From: Verrucomicrobiota bacterium
GTDB lineage: Bacteria > Verrucomicrobiota > Verrucomicrobiia > Limisphaerales > JAEYXS01
Reading direction: 5' to 3'
DNA length: 64,000 nucleotides
Assembly: GCA_023431185.1 (NCBI GenBank)
Contig: JAEYXS010000035.1
Location: forward strand, 1 to 64,000
Below, piece after piece: positions 49,067-57,904 of the stretch. The translations under genes and the position numbers were made by a program. How positions within the stretch are numbered: the stretch's first letter is position 1; each line of letters starts with the position of its first letter. The notes beneath the pieces are model-generated. The model saw only the letters and a program-made list of their open reading frames with translations, searched no databases and had not been told where the DNA came from.

Positions 49067-51259
49067 GTGAACACCCGAATCCAGAAGCATTTACCGTTGC
49101 TTATCGCGGCCGGGGTCATTCTCATCGTTTGCGGTCTCCGTATTTTTCAGCGGGAGTTGCCCGCCCTGCAACTCTTCGAGCGGATGGAATGGTGGACTTA
49201 CGATTGGCGGGTGCAGAAATCCGCCCAATACCCGACGACCACCGCCACCAATCTGGCCGCCGTTTTCATTGATGACCTGAGCCTGAGCGATGTGAATGAA
49301 GGCCTCGGATTCCGCTGGCCCTGGCCACGTCAGCTCTATGGCAAGGCGGTCCGGGAACTCACCGCCCAAGGGGCCAAGGCCATCGCCTTCGACGTGCTTT
49401 TCTCCGAGCTGCAAACCCCTTCGGAGGAAACGAATGTGGAATTGCCCGACGGCAAGGCCATGGGGTCCGATGCCTTCTTTGCCCGGGAATTGCAGAGGTC
49501 GGGCCGCGTGATCCTGGCCTCCTTCGGCGAAACCTACACCAATGTCTGGCAGCCCATTCTTCCAAACGTCCTCTTCCAAACAAACGCCATGGCCATCAGC
49601 CATGCCACCAGCGATATCGACTCCGATGGTGTCTTGCGCCGGGCCAAGGCCTTTAAAGACAACCCGGAAGGCGGTCGCCTCTGGCACATGGGCATCCAGC
49701 TCGCCGCCAAGGAACTGGGCTTGGACCTGACCCGGAGCATCGTGCAGGACGACCGCATCATCCTGCTGGGGGAAAAAGGCGTGCAACGCATCATCCCGCT
49801 GGATGACGAAGGTTTCTTCTACGTGAACTGGAACTTGCCTTGGAACGACACCGCCCGGCTGACCCAAGTATCCTTTCCCGTTATTTTGAATCTGGATTAT
49901 CTAAGGCAAAGCGGCGACAAGGATGGATTCCAAACGTATCTGAAGGATTTTCGGGAAGGCAAGGAACTGCCCGGAGGCGACAACCCCTTCAAGGACAAGC
50001 TGGTCATCATCGGCTCCATCGGCGCGGGCAACAACATCTCGGACATGGGGGCCACCTCGCTGGAAAAGCAGACCTATCTCGTCAGCAAACACTGGAACGT
50101 GGCCAACTCCGTCATCACGGGCGATTTCGTGCAACGCAGCGGGATCTGGCTGGAGCTCCTGCTTATCCTCTTGCTGGGCATCCTGAGCACCTGGTTCACT
50201 TTGCGGCTGCCACCGCCGTGGCCTTCCGTGATGGTCGTGCTCGTCGGCGCGTGCTACGTGCTGGCCGCCTTCGGCCTCTATCTGGGCAACCGCTACTGGC
50301 TGCCCATCACCCTGCCGGTCCTCGGCGGCAACTTCCTCACCCACGTCGCCTTGGTGACTTATCTCGTGGTGTTCGTGGAAGGGGAAAAGAAACGCGTGAA
50401 GGCCGTCTTCTCCAAGCTCGTCTCGCCGAACGTGGTGAACGAGCTGCTGACCGCCGAGAAGCTGAACCTCTCCGGCAGCCGCCGTCACATCACCGTGTTT
50501 TTCTCCGATGTCCGCGGCTTCACCCAGATGACGGATTCCAACCAGGCCAACGCGGAAAAGTTCATCCGGGACAACAAGCTCGAAGGCAAGGAGGCCGAAG
50601 CCTACTTCGACCAGTCCGCGCAAGAGACGCTGGCGACGGTGAATCTCTACCTCGCCACCATCGCCGACCAGATCAAGCTGCACAACGGCACGCTGGACAA
50701 ATACATGGGCGATTGCGTGATGGCTTTCTGGGGCGCCCCGACGCCCAATGAAAAGCACGCTGTCTCCTGCGTGCATGCCGCCATCGATGCCCAGCGGGCC
50801 ATGCACAAGCTGAACGTGGACCGGGCGGCAGAGAACAAAGTGCGCGAACGGGAAAACATCAACCGCGCGGCCGAAGGCAAGTATCCCCTGCCCATGCTGC
50901 CGCTGCTGTCGTTGGGCACGGGCATCAATACCGGCATCTGCATCGTAGGCCTGATGGGTTCAGACCAGCACATCCTGAACTACACAGTCTTCGGCCGGGA
51001 AGTGAATCTGGCCAGCCGTCTGGAAGGCGTTTCCGGCCGCGGCCGCATCATCATCGGCGAATCCACCTACAAGGAGTTGCAGAAATACGAGCCCGCGCTG
51101 GCAGCCACCTGCACCAGCCTGCCCCCGGTCATGGTCAAAGGCATCAAAGATCCCGTACCCATCTATGAGGTGCCGTGGCGCGAAAGCGATGCAGAAGCCG
51201 ACCAGACGGTGATGCTGGCGAAGACTTCCGAAGACTTGAAGAAACCGCTGGAGACCTGA
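49067..51259 (+). CDS. CHASE2 domain class III adenylate/guanylate cyclase
   Basis: A 730-residue sensor cyclase with GTG start. One N-terminal membrane segment is followed by an extracytoplasmic CHASE2 domain (about 30-360; FIDDLSLSDVNEGLGFRWPWPR, AIAFDVLFSE, LVIIGSIGAGNN). Three membrane segments come next (WLELLLILLLGILSTWF, MVVLVGACYVLAAFGLYLG, FLTHVALVTYLVVFVE). The catalytic domain begins at HITVFFSDVRGFTQMT, with the first metal Asp, and has DKYMGDCVMAFWG with the second. It converts ATP (or GTP) to a cyclic nucleotide. An insertion (KVRERENINRAAEGKYPLP) lies within the catalytic domain. It probably responds to an external signal, perhaps one tied to the FecR protein. Confidence 0.9.
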   Translation: MNTRIQKHLPLLIAAGVILIVCGLRIFQRELPALQLFERMEWWTYDWRVQKSAQYPTTTATNLAAVFIDDLSLSDVNEGLGFRWPWPRQLYGKAVRELTAQGAKAIAFDVLFSELQTPSEETNVELPDGKAMGSDAFFARELQRSGRVILASFGETYTNVWQPILPNVLFQTNAMAISHATSDIDSDGVLRRAKAFKDNPEGGRLWHMGIQLAAKELGLDLTRSIVQDDRIILLGEKGVQRIIPLDDEGFFYVNWNLPWNDTARLTQVSFPVILNLDYLRQSGDKDGFQTYLKDFREGKELPGGDNPFKDKLVIIGSIGAGNNISDMGATSLEKQTYLVSKHWNVANSVITGDFVQRSGIWLELLLILLLGILSTWFTLRLPPPWPSVMVVLVGACYVLAAFGLYLGNRYWLPITLPVLGGNFLTHVALVTYLVVFVEGEKKRVKAVFSKLVSPNVVNELLTAEKLNLSGSRRHITVFFSDVRGFTQMTDSNQANAEKFIRDNKLEGKEAEAYFDQSAQETLATVNLYLATIADQIKLHNGTLDKYMGDCVMAFWGAPTPNEKHAVSCVHAAIDAQRAMHKLNVDRAAENKVRERENINRAAEGKYPLPMLPLLSLGTGINTGICIVGLMGSDQHILNYTVFGREVNLASRLEGVSGRGRIIIGESTYKELQKYEPALAATCTSLPPVMVKGIKDPVPIYEVPWRESDAEADQTVMLAKTSEDLKKPLET

Positions 51260-51309
51260 CCAGCATAATATTTCTTCCCGTCTTAAGTTCACCTCTTTAC
51301 GTTGTCCCC

Positions 51310-51798
51310 ATGCGCACCGTGGTTTATCCGGGCAGTTTTGACCCCTTCACGAATGGTCATCTGGATGTCGTCCAGCGGGCGGCGAAGCTCTTCGACCGCG
51401 TGATCGTGGCCGTCGCGGAGAATGAGGGGAAATCGCCGCTCTTCACCATGCAGGAGCGGGCGAACCTGGTGGCGGAAGCCACGAAAGACCTGCACAACGT
51501 GGAGGTGGATGCCTTCAGCGGATTGCTGGTGAACTACGTGGAACAGCGCCGGGCGGATGCGATCGTGCGCGGCTTGCGTGCCGTCTCCGACTTTGAATTC
51601 GAGTTCCAGCTCGCCCTCATGAACCGGAACCTGAACGAACGGGTGGAAACCATCTTCATGATGCCGAAGGACACTTACACCTTCCTCAGTTCCAAGATCA
51701 TCAAAGAAATTGCGCGGCTGGGCGGAGATATCACCCCCTTCGTGCCGGTGGGGGTCAAAAAAGCCCTGCTGGAGAAGCTTGCAAATCCGGCGCATTGA
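51310..51798 (+). CDS. coaD: Phosphopantetheine adenylyltransferase
   Basis: A 162-residue enzyme of coenzyme A synthesis that adenylates 4'-phosphopantetheine. GSFDPFTNGHLDVVQRA carries the nucleotidyl-transferase T/HxGH motif. RGLRAVSDFEFEFQLALMNR is the substrate-binding block and YTFLSSKIIKEIARLGG the (I)SSxxxxE motif. The length is exactly that of the family. It is the first gene of a run leading to fatty-acid synthesis genes, which suits its link to acyl carrier protein cofactor supply. Confidence 0.96.
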   Translation: MRTVVYPGSFDPFTNGHLDVVQRAAKLFDRVIVAVAENEGKSPLFTMQERANLVAEATKDLHNVEVDAFSGLLVNYVEQRRADAIVRGLRAVSDFEFEFQLALMNRNLNERVETIFMMPKDTYTFLSSKIIKEIARLGGDITPFVPVGVKKALLEKLANPAH

Positions 51799-51812
51799 CG
51801 GACATTGGGGCC

Positions 51813-52301
51813 ATGGCGTTACTTGTAAATCTGCGTCACTTGGAGGAAGACTCCCGGCAAGAGACTGGCGAATTGACCGGCGAAGAGCTCGGTTTAGCCA
51901 GCTTGGATGAGCTTATCCACACCCCGTTACCGCTAAAGTATGATTTGGAGGTATCTTTACAGGATGATGCCATTTTGGTGCAAGGCAGCTTGGAAATGAC
52001 CCTGAAGTGTGAATGTTCCCGCTGCCTGAAACCGTTCGATTTTGAGATCATTGAAGAAGCCTGGGCCTGCCACCTGCCCTTAAGCGGGGAAGATGCCGTG
52101 CCCGTGGACAATGATTGCGTGGACTTGACTCCGGCTATCCGGGAACATATCCTGCTCGAATTGCCGCAACGTCCGGTGTGCGGAGACGACTGCAAAGGCT
52201 GGGTAAAACCAGCTGAAAAGCCGTCTTCACGCAAGCAGGCGGAAGCAACGGAAGAGGCTCCGTCGCCGTGGGCGGCATTGGATAAACTGAAACTGGATTA
52301 A
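51813..52301 (+). CDS. DUF177 (YceD-like) protein
   Basis: A 162-residue protein that starts at 51813 (MALLVNLRHLEED); a TTG at 51795 overlapping the coaD stop is an alternative. Cys-containing blocks CECSRCLKPFDF and CGDDCKGW are typical of DUF177. The family is almost always placed just before rpmF, as here, and is linked to large-subunit rRNA accumulation. The C-terminal 30 residues are polar and probably disordered. Confidence 0.9.
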   Translation: MALLVNLRHLEEDSRQETGELTGEELGLASLDELIHTPLPLKYDLEVSLQDDAILVQGSLEMTLKCECSRCLKPFDFEIIEEAWACHLPLSGEDAVPVDNDCVDLTPAIREHILLELPQRPVCGDDCKGWVKPAEKPSSRKQAEATEEAPSPWAALDKLKLD

Positions 52302-52311
52302 GGATAATTTT

Positions 52312-52500
52312 ATGGGCGTACCTAAACGTAAGCCATCGAAGAGCCGTCAGCGCATGCGCCGGGCTTACAACAGTGTTTTGACTCTGCCGCAACTGTCCAC
52401 CTGCCCGCAATGCGGCGCCCCGGCGGTACCCCACCGGGTCTGCCCGAGCTGCGGCACCTACAAAGGCCGTCAGGTCATCACAGTTGAAGCCTTAGGCTAA
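52312..52500 (+). CDS. rpmF: 50S ribosomal protein L32
   Basis: A 62-residue protein with the L32 opening MGVPKRKPSKSRQRMRRAYN and a four-Cys zinc ribbon (CPQCGAP and CPSCGTY). The tail YKGRQVI is conserved. It follows DUF177 by 10 nt and precedes plsX, the classic rpmF-plsX-fabH order. Confidence 0.97.
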   Translation: MGVPKRKPSKSRQRMRRAYNSVLTLPQLSTCPQCGAPAVPHRVCPSCGTYKGRQVITVEALG

Positions 52501-52513
52501 GCTTTCCGAAGCC

Positions 52514-52547
52514 GGGCGCGGCGGGTGTTTCACCTTCCGCGCCCTTT
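52514..52547 (+). promoter_or_regulatory. GC-rich hairpin between rpmF and plsX
   Basis: GGGCGCGG (52514-52521) pairs with CCGCGCCC (52537-52544), with inner pairing GGTG/CACC and a short TTT tail. It ends 7 nt before the plsX start, so it could attenuate transcription or mask the plsX ribosome site. Confidence 0.5.
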
Positions 52548-52553
52548 CCATCT

Positions 52554-53585
52554 ATGCGCATTGCGGTGGATGTGATGGGGGCGGACCACGGCAGCGAGGT
52601 CATCCTTGCCGGCGTGAAGCTGGCGCTCGACGCCTACCCCCACATTCACGAACTCATCGTCGTAGGGAACGAGACCGAAATCAAACGCGGTCTCGAACGC
52701 ATCGCTTTGCACGATTCCCGCCTGCGCATCCAGCATGCCAGCGAAGTCCTCACCATGCAGGACAAACCGCTGGAAGCCATCCGCAAGAAGAAGGATTCGT
52801 CCATGCTGCGGGCCATCGAACTCGTGCAGGACGGTAAGGCGGATGCCATCATCTCCACCGGCAACACCGGTGCATTGGTGGCCGGCTCGCTCAAGTTGCG
52901 CCGCCTGGAGAATGTCGAACGCCCCGTCCTCGCCGCCCGCATGCCCTCACGCACGGGTGACTTTGTGCTGATCGATGCTGGAGCCAACCCGACCTGCGAA
53001 CCGGATTATCTCATGCAGTTCGCCGTGATGGGTGACATCTATGCGCGCGAGATCCTCGGGAAGAAGAATCCGCGCATCGGCATCCTGAGCAACGGCTCAG
53101 AAGAGACCAAGGGCACGGACCTGACCCGTGAAGCCCACCGTCTGTGCTCGCAACTCGATTTCAATTACATCGGTTACGTGGAAGGTTTCGATCTTTTCGA
53201 TGACGCCGTGGACGTGGTGGTCACGGATGGTTTCACCGGCAATATCGTCTTGAAGACATCGGAAGGGCTTGGCTACGCCATGATGAGTTTGCTAAAGTCC
53301 GAGCTTACCGCCAATCCGATCAATAAAATGGGTGCCTTCATCGCCAGAGGCGCGTTCCGCAACATCAAGAGCCGGCTCGACCCGGAAGTCTATGGTGGCG
53401 CCATTCTCCTTGGTTTGAACGGCAACGTGATCAAAGCCCACGGTTCCGCCCGTGAAAAGGCCATCATGAATGCCATCCGCGTGGCCGGTGAAGCCGTGCA
53501 GCATCACCTGAATGAGTTGATCGTGAAAGAGATCAACCACGCGAGCGCCAAGCTCGTCCCCGCAACTGATTTACCCGCCAAATGA
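52554..53585 (+). CDS. plsX: Phosphate acyltransferase PlsX
   Basis: A 343-residue enzyme that makes acyl-phosphate from acyl-ACP for phospholipid synthesis. The N-terminus MRIAVDVMGADHGSEVILAG is diagnostic. ISTGNTGALVAGSL, LIDAGANPTCEPDYL, VVVTDGFTGNIVLKTSEG and YGGAILLGLNGNVIKAHG follow in family order. It overlaps fabH by 4 nt (ATGA), so the two are translationally coupled. Confidence 0.97.
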   Translation: MRIAVDVMGADHGSEVILAGVKLALDAYPHIHELIVVGNETEIKRGLERIALHDSRLRIQHASEVLTMQDKPLEAIRKKKDSSMLRAIELVQDGKADAIISTGNTGALVAGSLKLRRLENVERPVLAARMPSRTGDFVLIDAGANPTCEPDYLMQFAVMGDIYAREILGKKNPRIGILSNGSEETKGTDLTREAHRLCSQLDFNYIGYVEGFDLFDDAVDVVVTDGFTGNIVLKTSEGLGYAMMSLLKSELTANPINKMGAFIARGAFRNIKSRLDPEVYGGAILLGLNGNVIKAHGSAREKAIMNAIRVAGEAVQHHLNELIVKEINHASAKLVPATDLPAK

Positions 53586-54619
53586 GCAACACCACTTCCC
53601 GCAAGTTGAAGAACCCGCGTGCCGCACATGATTTTCAGGGCCGTACCTGCTCCATCAGCGCCGTGGGGTCCTATGTGCCGGAAAAGGTCGTGACCAATGC
53701 CGACCTCGAAAAGATGGTCGAAACCACGGACGAATGGATCACCACCCGCACCGGCATCAAGGAACGCCGCATGGCCGCCGAGGATGAATACACCTCGGAC
53801 ATCGCCACCAAGGCCGCCCTCAAAGCCATGGAACGCGCCGGGGTGACCGCCGACCAGATTGATCTCATCATCGTCGCCACCATCACGCCGGACATGCCCT
53901 TCCCCGCCACCGCCTGCCTCGTGCAGAGCAAGCTCGGGGCGAAGAAAGCTGCGGCTTTTGATCTGGAAGCCGCCTGCTCGGGCTTCATTTACGCCCTGGA
54001 AGTCGGCCAGCAATTCATCATGTCCCGCACGTATGATACCGTGCTGGTCATCGGCGCTGAAAAACTCTCCTCCATCATCGACTGGTCGGACCGCAACACC
54101 TGCGTGCTTTTTGGCGATGGTGCCGGTGCCGTCATCCTGCAAAACCGCCCCAACTCACACGGTCTCTTGACCGCTTGCATGGGCGCGGATGGCAACAAAG
54201 CCATGCTCCTCTCCATGCCCGGCGGCGGCAGCCGCAATCCGGCCACGCAGAAATCGCTGGATGCCCGCCTGCATTACCTCCGCATGGACGGCAAGGAAAC
54301 TTTCAAGAATGCCGTGAACGCCATGTACACGGCTTCACAGGAAGCCCTGAAACGCTGCGAACTGGATATCTCCCAGATCAAGTGCATCATCCCACACCAG
54401 GCGAACCAGCGCATCATTGATGCCGTGGGTGACCGCTTGGGTGCCCAACCGGAGCAGCTTTTCGTCAATCTGCACAAATACGGCAACACCTCGGCCGCTT
54501 CGGTGGCCATCGCCCTGGATGAAGCCGTCAGCCAAGGCCGCGTCCAACGCGGCGACCTCGTGCTGCTACTGGCGTTCGGGGCCGGGTTGACTTGGGGGGC
54601 CGCCGTCATCGAGTGGTGA
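53582..54619 (+). CDS. fabH: Beta-ketoacyl-ACP synthase III
   Basis: A 345-residue condensing enzyme that starts fatty-acid elongation from acyl-CoA and malonyl-ACP. The catalytic Cys132 is in LEAACSGFIYAL, the His in IIPHQANQRI and the Asn in KYGNTSAASVAIAL. The N-terminus is about 20 residues longer than the Escherichia coli protein; the core begins at SISAVGSYVPEKVVTN. GAGLTWGAAVIEW is the conserved end. Confidence 0.96.
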   Translation: MSNTTSRKLKNPRAAHDFQGRTCSISAVGSYVPEKVVTNADLEKMVETTDEWITTRTGIKERRMAAEDEYTSDIATKAALKAMERAGVTADQIDLIIVATITPDMPFPATACLVQSKLGAKKAAAFDLEAACSGFIYALEVGQQFIMSRTYDTVLVIGAEKLSSIIDWSDRNTCVLFGDGAGAVILQNRPNSHGLLTACMGADGNKAMLLSMPGGGSRNPATQKSLDARLHYLRMDGKETFKNAVNAMYTASQEALKRCELDISQIKCIIPHQANQRIIDAVGDRLGAQPEQLFVNLHKYGNTSAASVAIALDEAVSQGRVQRGDLVLLLAFGAGLTWGAAVIEW

Positions 54620-54669
54620 TGGTAACTGCCAATTGACGCCACCCCGCGATGTGGTAAATTTGTATTGCG

Positions 54670-54981
54670 ATGAGCACGAGCAAACTTGATACCTCTGGCG
54701 TTTTTGACGCCAAAAACCAGTCCGCCGAAGTCCACCTCTCGCTCTCGTCCAACGCGATCAAGTTCCGCAAGAACGGCATTGAATTTCTCAGCAGCAAACC
54801 GGTCCCGGTCTGGTCGGAGATGACCGTAGACATCCAGACGCCAGAAGCCAAGAAGGTCAGCGGCTCCGGCGTGGTGGTCGCCTGTGACGGCTGCCGTCAG
54901 AGCGGCTATGTGGTCTCGTTCATCTTCATGAACCTTTCCCGCCAAGCCGAGCAGCGGTTGAGTGCCCTCTCCGTGGCCTAA
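54670..54981 (+). CDS. PilZ-like domain protein
   Basis: A 103-residue soluble protein with a single beta-rich domain (IKFRKNGIEFLSSKPVPVWSEM, VSGSGVVVACDGCRQSGYVVSFIFMNLS). The pattern of strands resembles PilZ, a cyclic-di-GMP receptor fold, but the RxxxR and D/NxSxxG binding motifs are not evident. It is placed directly before pilT, which supports a role in pilus control. Confidence 0.6.
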   Translation: MSTSKLDTSGVFDAKNQSAEVHLSLSSNAIKFRKNGIEFLSSKPVPVWSEMTVDIQTPEAKKVSGSGVVVACDGCRQSGYVVSFIFMNLSRQAEQRLSALSVA

Positions 54982-55050
54982 GCGGAAATTTTGCCTTTGG
55001 TCGCTTCTCTGGACTAGACGGGACACAGGCTTCTGCGTATTCGTGGAGCC

Positions 55051-56166
55051 ATGCATCACCCGATCACTGACGAACGTCTCATCCTGTTCCACAAGATTTT
55101 GAAAGCGGCGGTCGATGCCGGCGCCTCCGACCTGCACATGAAAGCCGGTCACCCGGTCGTTTTCCGTCTGCATCGCAAACTGGTCACCATTGAAGCCCCC
55201 GTGCCCGATCAGGAATATTTCGAGTTTCTGGAAGAACACATCATCCCCAAACACGCCAAGCACCAGTTTGAGACCGAGAAAGGCGCGGACTTTTCCTATT
55301 ACACCGCAGATGCTGGCCGCTTCCGCACGAACTTCTTCATGCAACGCGGCACCTACGCGCTCGTCATGCGCCATGTGAAGAGCGAGGTGCCCTCGTTCGA
55401 AAGCCTGGGCCTTGACCCCATCACCTTGAAAATCGCTGAAGCTCCCCGGGGCATCATCCTGATGGCCGGCGGCACCGGCTCGGGCAAGTCCACCACGCTG
55501 GCCGCGATGATCAGCTACCTGAACGACAACTACCGCAAACACATCGTCACGCTGGAAGACCCGATCGAGTACAGCTACGAGGACAACCAGTGCATCATCG
55601 AACAGCGCGAGATCGGTCTGGATTGCGAATCCTTCCAGAAAGGCATGAAGCACGCCCTCCGTCAGGACCCGGACATCATCCTGGTCGGCGAAATGCGTGA
55701 TGCCATCAGCTTCCGTACGGCCATGGGTGCGGCGGACACCGGCCACCTGGTCATGTCCACCCTGCACACCACGAACGCGGCCTTGGGTGTTACCCGTATT
55801 CTCGATTTCTTCCAGGAGAACGAACGCGAGCAGGTGCGGCGCCAGCTCGCCAGCACGCTGCAAGCCATCGTTGCCCAGCGCATGATCCCCAAGATTGGCG
55901 GCGGCATGGTACCCGCCCAGGAAATCCTCGTGAACTCGCCGATAGTGCGGAAGCTCATCGAGGAAAACCGCCTCAAGGAACTGCCGCTGGCCATCGAGAC
56001 CGGTGAAGAAGACGGCATGAAGAGCTTCAACAAGGCCGTGCTGGACCTCTTCAACCAGGGTGTGATCACCAAAGATGAAGCGCTGGCCAAGGCTTCCAAC
56101 CCGCAGCAGCTCGAGATGGAGCTCAAAGGTATCAAGCTCACTAGCGGCAGTCGTATCATGGGTTAA
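55051..56166 (+). CDS. pilT: Type IV pilus retraction ATPase PilT
   Basis: A 371-residue hexameric ATPase that retracts type IV pili. Residues 1-110 form the N-terminal PAS-like domain (ASDLHMKAGHPVVFRLHRKL). The Walker A GGTGSGKSTT is at about 140-149. TLEDPIEY is the Asp box and RQDPDIILVGEMRD the Walker B region. HTTNAALGVTRILDFF is the His box. The length is typical. It is followed by a strong terminator. Confidence 0.95.
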   Translation: MHHPITDERLILFHKILKAAVDAGASDLHMKAGHPVVFRLHRKLVTIEAPVPDQEYFEFLEEHIIPKHAKHQFETEKGADFSYYTADAGRFRTNFFMQRGTYALVMRHVKSEVPSFESLGLDPITLKIAEAPRGIILMAGGTGSGKSTTLAAMISYLNDNYRKHIVTLEDPIEYSYEDNQCIIEQREIGLDCESFQKGMKHALRQDPDIILVGEMRDAISFRTAMGAADTGHLVMSTLHTTNAALGVTRILDFFQENEREQVRRQLASTLQAIVAQRMIPKIGGGMVPAQEILVNSPIVRKLIEENRLKELPLAIETGEEDGMKSFNKAVLDLFNQGVITKDEALAKASNPQQLEMELKGIKLTSGSRIMG

Positions 56167-56191
56167 GTTGCCATCCCCTCAATCCAACAAA

Positions 56192-56222
56192 AAAGCCCGG
56201 CCAACTTGCTTGGCCGGGCTTT
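56192..56222. terminator. Bidirectional rho-independent terminator after pilT
   Basis: AAAGCCCGGCCAA (56192-56204) pairs with TTGGCCGGGCTTT (56210-56222) across loop CTTGC. A-rich and T-rich flanks allow it to serve both pilT and the convergent sialate O-acetylesterase gene. Confidence 0.93.
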
Positions 56223-56241
56223 GTGTTTCTAAAAATATCGC

Positions 56242-57798
56242 TTATTTCTTCGCGTCTTCCTTCGGCTGGGTGACGCCGGGGAATTCATCCGTGCGGAAAG
56301 GAGAGGCCGGGAGACCTTCCTTGTTGAAAAGGTTCACCACCGGATAATCAGCCCAGCCATAACGGACCGCGACCGGCTTGGCCACAGCGGCGTTGCTGAG
56401 GGTGACCACCTTGCCATCCGTCTCGGCGTCCGCCCAGACCCACTTCTTGTCTTCGCCACAGACCGCGAAACCGGTAAGTTTGCCACCCTTGGCTTCCAGA
56501 CCGCCACCGACATGGTCGAAGGCCAGCGTTACCACGTTGCCCTTCACCTTCATGCTCTTATACATCGGTCCGGAATAAACGATCTTCTCGTTGTAAACCT
56601 GCGCGCGTGCGGCCAAGGCCAGGCGCTCGCCCACTTCAAGTTTCTTCGTCGGGTGGATGTCATCCTTGTCACCCACATCGGTGATGACCGCCATGCCCGT
56701 CTTGGCCAGCTTAAGCGTCATCGTCTGCGCCTCGCGCAGTTCCGCCCAGTCACTCTCCACCGGTTCCTTCGCGATCTCTTCCAAAGAACGCTTCTTGTTC
56801 TTGTCCCAAGGCGCGAGCTGGACGAAGAGGAACGGAAAATCACCCTGCGCCCAGTCCTTGCGCCAGTTCTTGATCATGTCCGGGAACAGCGTGCGATACT
56901 GCCATGCCCGACCAGCGTTCGATTCACCCTGATACCAGATGGCACCCTTGATGCCGTAGCCCAAGATCGGATGGATCATGCCATTGTAAAGTTCCGTCGG
57001 TTTCCACGGAGCACGCGGAGCGGCGGCTTTGGACTTCGCTGCCTTATGCTTGGCCGCCGCGTCTTCATAAGCTTTCCGCGCGGCCGGATACTTGTCGAGG
57101 ATGTTGGCCTTGTAGTCCGCGTTCGCTTCCAGGGCGGACTGGCTCATCCAGACTTCCGCTGGCGAACCACCCCAATCGCTCTGGATCAAACCGATGGGCA
57201 CACCGCGCGCCTTCTCCAGCGCCTTGCCAAAATAATACGCCACCGCCGAGAACTCAGGCGTCGATTGCGGGCTGGCCTCCTGCCAGGCGAACTTGCCCAC
57301 ATTCCACGGCTGCTTCAAGTCATCCAGCGGTTCGTCCGCCTTGACGTTCTCCACTTTGAAAAGCCGGATGTTCGGGTTGGCCGATTTCGCGATCTCCGCC
57401 TGCGGTTCAAACGATCTGCTCAAGGACCACTCCATGTTGGACTGGCCGCTGCACACCCACACCTCGCCCACCAGCACATTCTTCAACTGGATGCGGTTGC
57501 GGCCATAAACGATAAAATCATCCGGCCCGCCCGCCTTCAAAGGCTTAAGCTTCACCGACCACTTGCCGTTGACCACTTTCGCGGCCACCCGCTGGTCACG
57601 AAATTGCACCGTCACCGCTTCCCCTTCATCCGCCCAGCCCCACACCGGCACATTCATGCCCTGCTGGAGCACCATGTTGTCGGTGAAGATGGCGGGAAGT
57701 TTGACGTCGGCTTGGACTTTGGCAGCGAACAGGACGGCAACAGCGAGCACCGTTGTCCGCAGCCAACCCGTGTGTGTGTGTGTCTTGCTGGCAATCAT
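56242..57798 (-). CDS. Secreted sialate O-acetylesterase
   Basis: A 518-residue SGNH-type esterase. The start at 57798 gives a signal peptide ending at KVQA; the frame is open to 57897. An N-terminal beta-domain (AIFTDNMVLQQGMNVPVWGWA) precedes the catalytic block EVWVCSGQSNMEWSL with the nucleophile Ser. IGLIQSDWGGSPAEVW follows, and DKDDIHPTKKLEVGERLA supplies the Asp-His pair. It removes acetyl groups from sialic acids or other sugars. It may act together with the sulfatases and esterase in polysaccharide use. Confidence 0.9.
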   Translation of the reverse strand: MIASKTHTHTGWLRTTVLAVAVLFAAKVQADVKLPAIFTDNMVLQQGMNVPVWGWADEGEAVTVQFRDQRVAAKVVNGKWSVKLKPLKAGGPDDFIVYGRNRIQLKNVLVGEVWVCSGQSNMEWSLSRSFEPQAEIAKSANPNIRLFKVENVKADEPLDDLKQPWNVGKFAWQEASPQSTPEFSAVAYYFGKALEKARGVPIGLIQSDWGGSPAEVWMSQSALEANADYKANILDKYPAARKAYEDAAAKHKAAKSKAAAPRAPWKPTELYNGMIHPILGYGIKGAIWYQGESNAGRAWQYRTLFPDMIKNWRKDWAQGDFPFLFVQLAPWDKNKKRSLEEIAKEPVESDWAELREAQTMTLKLAKTGMAVITDVGDKDDIHPTKKLEVGERLALAARAQVYNEKIVYSGPMYKSMKVKGNVVTLAFDHVGGGLEAKGGKLTGFAVCGEDKKWVWADAETDGKVVTLSNAAVAKPVAVRYGWADYPVVNLFNKEGLPASPFRTDEFPGVTQPKEDAKK

Positions 57799-57904
57799 AG
57801 ATAAAGGCACTAGTTGGAACGATTTATGGCCTGAGCCAGAGCATGGACTCAAATCAGGCCGCAGGTCAAACCAGAACGGGCAGCAATCACTAGCCATTTT
57901 TTGG

